This document shows, one piece after another, positions 56,547 through 64,000 of a DNA stretch of 64,000 nucleotides (position 1 is its first letter; each line of letters starts with the position of its first letter). The position numbers and the translations under genes are program-made. The stretch spans positions 70,020,647 through 70,084,646 of the forward strand of contig NC_051069.1 in assembly GCF_004664715.2 (NCBI RefSeq). Direction: 5' to 3'. The DNA comes from Peromyscus leucopus. Taxonomy: Eukaryota; Chordata; Mammalia; Rodentia; Cricetidae. The notes under the pieces were generated by a model. The model was not told the DNA's origin. It did not search any database and was given only the letters and a program-made list of their open reading frames with translations.

Positions 56547-57159
56547 CAGGCCACTGAGTAAGTTGGCTGAACAACCTTCTTCTGCATTCCCTCACCTGGC
56601 CTTTTGGCATTAGACTCAATGAAAGACCTATAGGGCTAATGGGTCTTGACAGCTCAGTCCTGTATGAAGACTAACACTACTGGGTTCCACTTTCTGATGC
56701 TCTTACCACCCTAGGGCCACATTGAGGGAAATAACCACTGCCAGCAAGCAGTGTTTGAGCAGCTTCTGGCCTACTCATGACTTGTGTTTGGCTAAAGAGA
56801 AAGAACCCTAGCCAGTTAACTGAAAACTGAGACAATTTCTAACTTTGGCTGAGCTTCACACACTACCTCAGATTGCTTAGCCATCCAGGCCTGTCTTGTT
56901 CTTATGTTGCCTGAGGGTAGTGCCAATAGTGAAGGATGCTTGTAAGGCTTCCGGTGGTTTAGTGCTGGACCTCCTATACTGCCATTTTTACTGATATATG
57001 TCAGGAAAGAGGCCTCTGGCAAGGAAAAGTCATGTTGCAAAGGATGTAGAGAGGATTGATGACTGTACTCACTGTTGGACTCTGTCACATGAATAAACAA
57101 TAAACACAAAATGGACATTGTTGAGATCAAAGCCCCAGAAACTAATGACTAAGATGTGG
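56547..57159. other. Possible R-U5 and internal remnant of the LTR-like region
   Basis: CTCTATAAGC is followed by GC-balanced text (TTCTTCTGCATTCCCTCACCTGGCC) that would be the transcribed part if 56292-56546 is a U3. I can identify no polyA signal, primer-binding site or gene. A 104-codon minus frame lies at 56816-57130 with no family resemblance. Confidence 0.3.
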
Positions 57160-57370
57160 GCTGAAAAGAAGATTTATAAGGCAAGAGCACACACACTGCT
57201 CTTTCAGAAGATCTGAATTTTTGTTTCAAGCATCCATACTGGGCAGCTTGCAACTACCAGTAACTCCAGCTCCTGGGAATCCAATGCCTTGTTCTAGCCT
57301 ATATCAGTCCTGTACTCATGTTCATATAACCAAAAACATACACATAACTAAAAATAAATTTTTTTTTATA
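57160..57370 (+). repeat. B2/B3-type SINE
   Basis: GGGCTGAAAAGAAGATTTATAAGGCAAGAGC, CACTGCTCTTTCAGAAGATCTGAATTT, CAGCTTGCAACTACCAGTAACTCCAGCTCC, GAATCCAATGCC, ACATACACATAACTAAAAATAAATT: the B2/B3 order with many changes. Confidence 0.65.
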
Positions 57371-58199
57371 AAAAAGAATGATTAAGTTGTATTAGAACTT
57401 CATAATACACACTCAGTGATCAGCACCAGTCAAGTTTGCTTATAAAATGCAGACAAGGAAGGTTTTCTGTAATGTGCTCTAGAGTATTGATTAAGATGTT
57501 GATTGATTATATGAATGGAAAAATGAAGATTCCTTGTAAAGTATCCCCTAGCTTATTACTAGCTAGTGTGGACTGTAGAACTCAAGCCTTTGTCCAGTTC
57601 CGATGATTCATGGAAAATTCCTGTGAAGATTTATTATTGATAATTAAATTTAAAATATTGAACCCCAAACAGACCAGTATTAAAATGAATTAACATAAGA
57701 GTTTAGAATTGTATGTTTTTAAAGTGAATGGTTAATTGGAAAACATCAGTTGATTTGCTGAGAAGTGGGCAGATGAGTATGGTAGTGCTATTTTTTCCAA
57801 GTAACATAGTAAATAAACCATTCTCCAAAGAAACATGGGAGATGGCTCCTCTATAATCCAAGCTGAGTGCACGACATAGCTATGGAGTTACATTTGTCTA
57901 TATAGTGCTTGTCAACCAAACAGAAATCTTACAGCAACAAGGATGAAATATATTTTGCTCAAGTTTTAGTTAGATTCAGTCAAGTATAGAAAGCAGAAGA
58001 ATTTTTTCCTATACTCAGTATAAAAATAAAAATTATGCTTGTAGGATTCAGTTGAATTGTAATCATTCAAAATACAGCGAAGATGTGTGCATTTAGTCTG
58101 TTGGCACAATGGACCACATTAACTATGGGCTATTGTTTTCTGGACACTGAGTTTGAAAGAGGTATAAAAATTTTGTTTCTTAACCTTTATTCTTTATTT
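57371..58199. other. Low-copy AT-rich DNA
   Basis: No recognised feature. Confidence 0.4.
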
Positions 58200-59042
58200 T
58201 TAAAATTATTGCTGATCTATTCTTTAAATTAGATCTTTGAGTATTTTACATACAATGTGTGTTGTCACACTATTATGATCATATATGCAGCTGGCATGCT
58301 GTGTCCTGAAGATACTGTTTCTTTGTAGTCATCTACCATCTCTGGCTCTTGAACTCTTTTTACCCCATTATTCTGAATGATCTCTGAGCCTTGGGAGAAA
58401 AGGACACAGTATACATGATCCATTTAAGATTGAGCATTATGCAGTCTCTTACTTTCTGAACCTTGGCCAGTGGTGGGTCTCTGTGTTAATCATCACCTAC
58501 TAGTCAACTATAAATAGAAGCTTCTCAGATTAGATCTGAGAGGTGTATTGACATATAGTTGTAATACTTTATTAGGAGTCAGTTTAGGATTATGGTCATT
58601 TAGCAGTATAATAGTGATTTCTCCTCTAGGTATTATAACCTTTCTAGCCATAAAGCCTTGGTCCTATAATGGTGCCGGGTATGGGTTTTATCTTCTGGAA
58701 CAAGTCTTCAATACATCAGAAAGTAGTTGGTTATTCCTATGGTGTCAGGTTAGTGATCCTTGCAGCTAACAGGTTTTGTACCTGGGAATGATTGTTGATT
58801 ATTTTTTCCTTGGGTAGCATGCATAGTACCTTCCAGTACTATGAAAGATAGCCTGTAGGATGAAGCCTCTATAGGCCAGTACAACTTAATTTTTCCATGT
58901 TCTGTGGCTCAGGTATATGGTATCTTCAGAAATGAGTTCTTACCAGCAAGTTCTGGAGGGTAACCAAAAACAATGGCAGTAGCCTTACTGTTTGGGGATG
59001 TGTCTGTTGAGCCTTACTGACCAACAACTTAAAAAGAAGAAA
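58200..59042 (-). mobile_element. Lx-like LINE-1 fragment
   Basis: A chain of blocks common in rodent Lx tails, in order: GACACAGTATACATGATCCATTTAAGATTGAGC, GTGGGTCTCTGTGTTAATCATCACCTAC, AGAAGCTTCTCAGATTAGATCTGAGAG, TAGGAGTCAGTTTAGGATTATGG, GGTGCCGGGTATGGGTTTTATC, GTAGCATGCATAGTACCTTCC and ACCAACAACTTAAAAAG. Orientation is assumed from the T-rich strand. The LTR at 59043 inserted next to its end. Confidence 0.6.
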
Positions 59043-59512
59043 TGTAGATGTAACCAACCATCTTATTAAATAAGAATCACAGAGCCAATACAGAGATGAA
59101 AGCCAAGAGGTCAGAGCAATAGCTAAGAGCTAAAAACCTTACCCTTCACTGTCGCGGTGGTCCTACCTCTCTAAAAGAGAGCTACTTCCTGTGTGTCTGT
59201 CTTTTTATGGTGTTTCTGTTCTGCCTTCTCATTGGTTGTAAACCCAACCACATGACCTCCTAGTCACTGTCTGTCTGTACAGACCTCCAGGTCTTCTGTG
59301 GTTGGTATTGAGATTAAAGGCGTGTGTCTCCATGCTGGCTGTATCCTTGACCACACAGAGATCTACCTAGCTCTGCCTACCAAGTGCTGGGATTAAAGGC
59401 GTGCACCACCACCGCCCAGCTTTCGCTATGGCTTGCTAATAGTTCTGTCCCCTGGGCAACTTTATTTATTAACATACAAATCACATTTCAGTACAAATAA
59501 AATATCACTATA
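59043..59512 (-). mobile_element. Solo LTR (ERVK-type), family A
   Basis: 470 bp, TGTAGATGTAACC on the left; the minus-strand 5' end reads TATAGTGATATTTTATTTG, a decayed TGTGG start. It is the same family as the 5' LTR at 50835: shared AATAAATAAAGTTG, GGTTTACAACCAATGAGAAGG, AGGAAGTAGCTCTCTTT and TCTTATTTAATAAGA. It keeps a fuller B1-derived part (59340-59435 antisense B1 head, plus a second partial head at 59300-59335). Imperfect 6-bp duplication AAGAAA / AAGTAA at 59037-59042 and 59513-59518. Confidence 0.85.
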
Positions 59513-59956
59513 AAGTAACCCATTCTTGGTACCAGCAATTTTATACATTAGCCTCTGGTGTCTAGTTACGGGTATTTGTTAACCTGCTCTACAATAACTC
59601 CCCTTAAATTGCACACACATGTGCACAAACATACACTCACACATACATAAACACACACAGAGTTTTTAATTATATTGGGCTTGTGCAGGTTATATATATA
59701 TATATATGTAGCTTCTAAATTTTGTTGATGCTTCAACCAGAGTGATGTGAATCTAACTCTTGGAAGCATATATTTTTTCATGAATTTCTTAGAAATATAT
59801 GCAGACTAACTTTCAAAGCCTGACAGTGTTAAGATCTGAGTCTGAATGAGCATACTCACCTAAGTCAATTTCTTTTTCATATCAACACATTCATATTTTT
59901 GATTATCATTTTAAATTTTACTAATGAAGAATTTCCTTAAAAATCAGCCAACCAAA
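59513..59956. other. Low-copy DNA with simple repeats
   Basis: Interrupted CA-rich stretch 59611-59660 and a (TA) run at 59693-59707. Nothing else recognised. Confidence 0.6.
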
Positions 59957-60011
59957 CACACACACACACACACAAACACACAAACACACACACACACACA
60001 CACACACACAA
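59957..60011. repeat. (CA)n microsatellite
   Basis: About 26 CA units with two AA interruptions. Confidence 0.95.
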
Positions 60012-60254
60012 ATAACCAGACCCTCTTTGTTTGGACACATGGATTAACCACTGCATTATTTTAAAAGTGTCTCAAGTTTAATACCTTATCAGAAACAGAA
60101 TTAGAACATATTGATATTGTCTACTAGCTACTTATTACCTTATGAATAGTCCTAGAAGAATCTAGTTCAAAACACTGATTCATAGAGCTGTAAACAATGA
60201 CACAGAGAACACCCAGTTAAGCTTTTCAAACTCTGATGAACATACTGTTCCAAG

Positions 60255-60733
60255 TGTATAGCACGAATCTTAAAAGGTCTTATTAATAAAATCAAACCCG
60301 GAGCCAGGTATTGGATTAAAGCTGGAAGATCAGAGAAGCAGAACAAGCCACAGCATCGTCACCTCACCAATTCCTCAGCTGATCCTGCTTCCTCAGACTG
60401 GAAGCCTCTGAGTCCTCATCCAAATGAATCTCAGCTGAACTGCTGCTCAAAAGCCTAAAAGCTTAACCAACCTTAGTTCCTGGTTTTCACACCTTATATA
60501 CCTTTCTGCTTTTCGCCATCACTTCCTGGGATTAAAGGCGTGGATCACCATGCCTGCCTGTTTCCAGTGTGGCTTTGAACTCACAGAGATCCAGATGGAT
60601 CTCTGCCTTCAGAATGCTAGGATTAAAGGTGTGTGTGCCACCATTTTCTGGCCTCTGTATCTAGTGGCTGTTCTGTACTCTGATTCCAGTTAATTAGGGT
60701 GCACAATATTTGGGGGAACACAATATTACCACA
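60255..60733 (-). mobile_element. Solo LTR with two B1-derived segments
   Basis: 479 bp, TGTATAGC...TACCACA. On the minus strand it starts TGTGGTAATATTGTGTTCCC and ends ATTAATAAGACCTTTTAAGATTCGTGC. It contains GTATATAAGG (TATA) and a TGAGGACTCAGAGGCTTCC block. Two antisense B1 heads lie inside (GGGATTAAAGGCGTGGATC at 60528 and AGGATTAAAGGTGTGTGTGCC at 60619). A short CAAG repeat flanks it (60251-60254 and 60734-60737); a 4-bp duplication would fit a class I ERV, but it is too short to be decisive. Confidence 0.8.
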
Positions 60734-61509
60734 CAAGTGATGTCTGCAGTATGTAGAATGTTTAAACACTCTATATATTTTCTTAAGGTCATCCAATTAT
60801 TTCAATTTCATATTGAAGTTATAAATAATAACTTAAGTAAAAGACCAAGGGAATTTTCTATTTTAGTAATTGTTTTGCAATCTTTATATTTTATGTAGTA
60901 TGTTAAGTCACTGAATTTCTCTGGAATTATTTTGCCAGTTCCTGTACACTTTTAGAGGCTTTTTCTAAGCATGGAAACTAACCCAGTTAGGCTAACATTG
61001 CTCTGAGGACTGACAGGATCACATGGAGCAGTCAGTCATGTAATGGGTACTGAATACTTTGCTCTTTAGATGGTTTCAGCTGGCTGATCAAGGCATTTGA
61101 TGTAATTTCATCCTTGTCAGCTATCAATATAACAGGGGCTGATTTAAAACAGAATTCATAAAGCTCTGTTTAAATGTTCATCATCTTCTTAAGTAAATGT
61201 TCTTTCTTGTATTCCGATGGAAATCTGATGTTTTATCACTTTACTCAAGGTTTGCTGAGGAAAAGTGAACAAGTGAAAATGAAGTCTGTTGTCAATGTGA
61301 CCAAAGAGTGTCCACTCACTCACGTGGGGTACTTAAGCTTGTCTGGCTAGTCCATGGTCTGCTGAGCTGGGGGCAGGAGTCCTCAGCTAAGAACATGACA
61401 GATGATGGGTAAATCAGACAGCATTCAGTGTTCTTAGAAACAAAACTAGCTAAGGCTAAACTTAGCACAAAAGAAATTTATGGAAGGTCTGGTGAACCAA
61501 GCTTAATGG
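60734..61509. other. Low-copy AT-rich DNA
   Basis: No recognised feature. Confidence 0.4.
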
Positions 61510-61705
61510 AGAATGTTTATTGGGTACTTAATAGGCATAATGAGCTTGCCTCAGCACTAAGATTGTCTCAATTAATTCTTATCGTAGTCCTGTGAGGTAT
61601 GTAATTATTGCCTTGTTTTATAGCTAAGGAAACAAGGGTATAGAGAATTGAGTAAATTGCCAAGGTTACACAGCTAGTGTAGTAGAGACCTCAGGATAGG
61701 AACCA
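61510..61705 (-). repeat. MIR SINE, nearly complete, antisense
   Basis: TTTATTGGGTACTTAATAGGC...TCTCAATTAATTCTTATCGTAGTCCTGTGAGGTATGTAATTATT, then TTATAGCTAAGGAAACAAGGG and AATTGCCAAGGTTACACAGCTAGTG, then AGGAACCAGG. This is the antisense MIR from tail to core with all main blocks in order. It is one of the best preserved ancient repeats in the window. Confidence 0.8.
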
Positions 61706-62155
61706 GGTTGCTCTGGAGTATGTACATCATACCAATATAATCAACACCCAACTCAGACGACAAGCTAGGATAAATGCACACAAGACATTTTCAAATGTGT
61801 GAAAGTCTTCATTCAAACTTCAATATATTATGAGTTAACAGCTAATTATATAACATAACAATATATTATGAGCACCAGCTTATAAGAGCAAAGACTTTGA
61901 TATGGGTTTTGTCTTAATGCAGAACATAAGAGATGTTCAATTCTCCAATACAGAATGGAAATGCTATTAAGACAGGGAACTGATGCAGGGTGGTTTATCC
62001 TTTTAGGGATATTTACACAATATTATAAACTGAATATCATATAATTAACAAAAATGATTATAATTCTAGTGGCTGGGTAATCTATCATCAAGGTGGATTG
62101 ACACTTGGTGGGAGCCTGTATCTATTCATGATACCTTCTTACTTTTTTGGATTGT
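61706..62155. other. Low-copy AT-rich DNA
   Basis: Contains a direct repeat of CAATATATTATGAG about 38 bases apart (61821 and 61859). Nothing else recognised. Confidence 0.4.
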
Positions 62156-62687
62156 TGTGGAACATTATTTTAAGATGTATTGCATTCATTTATGCTGTGG
62201 AATATTGTTTAACGATGCAAAGATGTGTTGCATCCTTTTATGTTGCATTTGTTTAACTCTGTAAAGCTCTGTTATTTTGCCTGTCTAAAACACCTGATTG
62301 ATTGGTCTAATAATGAGCTGAATGACCAATATCTAGGCAGGAGAGGGATAGGTGGGGCTGCCAGGCAGATAGATAAGTAGGAGGAGAAATCTAGGCTTGA
62401 GAGAAGAGAAAAGGAAAAAGACAGGAGAATGCCAGGGGCCAGTCATCCAGCCACAAAGCCAGCCATGGAGTAAGAAGGGAAGAAAGACATAGAATAAAGA
62501 AAGGTAAAAAGCCCAGAGGCAAAACATAGAAGAGAAACAGGATAATTTAAGTTAGAAAAGCTGGCTAGAAACAAGCCAAGCTCAGGCCAGTCATTCATAA
62601 GTAAGAATAAGTCCCCATGTATTTATTTGGGAACTGGTTGGAGGGCCCCCAAAGAGTAAAAACAAAACAAAACCCCAACCAACTACA
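62156..62687 (+). mobile_element. Solo LTR (ERVK-type), family shared with 36641
   Basis: 532 bp, TGTGGAACATT...CAACTACA. The U3 start is partly duplicated (TGTGGAACATTATTTTAAGATG and, 38 bases on, TGTGGAATATTGTTTAACGATG). It continues with GTTTAACTCTGTAAAGC, CTGTCTAAAACACCTGATTG, AGGTGGGGCTGCCAGGCAG, a GA-rich middle, CAGGATAATTTAAGTTAG and a TTATTTGGGAACTGG...GGGCCCCC end. No clean target-site duplication visible. Confidence 0.75.
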
Positions 62688-63879
62688 TCGGATGGTGGGA
62701 GAAGCACTGACTAAGTTTGGTCCCCTTCATGGGGGTGATAATTTTATGTTTGCAGACTACCCCTTTGTCCTACTTATCTCTGAAAGGCCCAATCACTGAA
62801 TTTTTTAAAAAGTAATTAGAGTTACATGATGTGAATTTGGGAAAGATACACATATTCAGGGGCTAGAACTGGATGATCTTCTAAGACTCAGTCTGCTCCT
62901 TCACCATAGGACAAATAAAATTAAAATAAAATCTCTCTAAAAAAGAGAAAGAGTCCAGAAGGCTGTCAATTCCAGATGAAGCGAAAGAAGGCAGTGAAAG
63001 ATATTTTGAATTTTGTAGGTGAAAGCATCCAAGGAAGTGGCTTTTCATGATGCTATCAGAAATAAATTTGCATTATAGACTGAGTCAGTGCCCCATTTGC
63101 TTTCCTGCTAATTTAAGTGGATAGCCAGCTATGACCCCAAGACCAATGCAGCAGCATTGGAACAGCAGTAAATTTACACGTCATTCACTTAAAGCAGCAA
63201 TACAGCCCTTAACTAATACAAGCTTTGTTTTGTGTTTGTTTGTTTTGTTTTTAGGTTCTGTGATATCCCCATAGACAGACTTGCTTACTTCTTGAACCAT
63301 CTTTCTTTGAACAGGGCAAAATAAAAATCCCACATGCACTTAGGCACATTTTGAATAAATGAATATCTATTACAACAAATGTCCTGCTCTTGGAGTTGAG
63401 CATAAACATCCCACCGTTTCTTGTCAATGTTTTGCCATGGTTGTGTTACTCATGGGACTTGGGAGCAGGTGCTTAGAGGATGCCTCTAGAGAAGGGGTGT
63501 GAGATCTAGTTGCTGCTCCTCTTGACACCCTTTATACCCTTGTAAGTCTTCCAGTTTGATTTCTTAGAGCTGCCTGGGAGAGAGCCCTCCTCCTGGGCTG
63601 AGGAGGCCCAAGGGACAGAACTGTGGGGAGCCCTGGGAGAACACTGCCTCATTCACTTCAAAGAGAAATGCATGTATCACTCACTGTAGGTGTGATCAAT
63701 CACATACATTTTGGTGAATTTTGTTTATGGGTTCATCTGTTGTGGTTATTTTATGGCTTTTTATTTGTTACTAGGGCTTACAGCCCTAAGCATAATTTTA
63801 AAAATATTACTAGGATGGTCTTTTATATTATTCTCTAAGCTGTCCCTATGTTTGAACAGCTGATGTCAGACTTTTGTTC
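62688..63879. other. Low-copy DNA
   Basis: No repeat or gene recognised. Around 63560-63660 composition is GC-richer (CCCTCCTCCTGGGCTGAGGAGGCCC, which contains a short hairpin) but without CpG enrichment. Confidence 0.4.
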
Positions 63880-63975
63880 ATCTTCTGCTTTTGTTTTTGT
63901 TTTTTCTTTCTGGAACAGGGACTCATTATGTATTTTAGGTTTCCCTCAAAGGAGTAGTCCTCCTATCTCTGTTTT
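63880..63975 (-). repeat. Proto-B1 fragment, antisense
   Basis: TTTTTCTTTCTGGAACAGGGACTCATTATGTATTTTAGG and GAGTAGTCCTCCTATCTCTG resemble an old reverse B1 (GAGACAGGGTCTCATTATGTAGCCC...AGATCCTCCTGCCTCTG). Confidence 0.5.
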
Positions 63976-64000
63976 CTAATTAATCATGTTACCTTTGTGT

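Noticed and set aside
63560..63660. GC-richer patch considered as a promoter or CpG island
   Set aside because: It has almost no CpG dinucleotides and no TATA or initiator context.

Overview
This window looks like non-coding DNA of a muroid rodent, most likely a cricetid (deer mouse, hamster or vole group). The evidence is the repeat content: many B1, B2/B3-type and ID-like SINEs, ORR1-like MaLR LTRs, rodent LINE-1 tails and several class II (ERVK-type) LTRs. Three B1 copies (about 29867, 46135 and 48338) share a tail reading 'CCAAGTGAGT...GGAAAGGCGCAAAGC', a variant I associate with cricetids; the genus is inference. The DNA is AT-rich. No open frame resembles a known cellular protein, and there is no CpG island, tRNA, rRNA or other RNA gene I can recognise. 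I read it as intergenic sequence or the inside of a large intron.

Layout. 1-9000: mostly low-copy AT-rich DNA with an ORR1-like LTR, an old L1 piece, a (TC)n(GT)n tract, a purine-rich array and a (CCTT)n-tailed B1. 9000-16900: two MIR-like fragments, a MaLR-type LTR split by a B2, a candidate short exon at 14181-14289, and an L1 tail split by a solo LTR. 16900-31600: sparse repeats, including a 279-bp TG...CA insertion I cannot classify (22450-22728), two serially nested B1 copies, a B1 with an expanded GGY triplet head, and a 5'-truncated L1 with a 14-bp target-site duplication. 31600-41000: MaLR LTRs, SINEs and an ERVK-type LTR. 41000-46500: dense LINE material, ending in an L1 inserted at the edge of a MaLR-type LTR that also holds a B1. 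46500-50800: mainly low-copy DNA, with one coding-like but broken block (47121-47700). 50800-64000: LTR-rich. It holds an ERVK-type element with two unrelated LTRs inside one matching 6-bp target-site duplication (50835-52569), a solo LTR inside an L1, a promoter-like array of inverted-CCAAT motifs ahead of a TATA box (56292-56546), three further LTRs and a MIR.

There are no genes that work together here. The structure worth following is in the mobile elements: who inserted into whom, LTR families that carry B1-derived segments, and the mismatched-LTR element. Repeat family names come from memory of consensus sequences and were not checked against a library; edges are good to a few bases where a target-site duplication is given and to tens of bases elsewhere.
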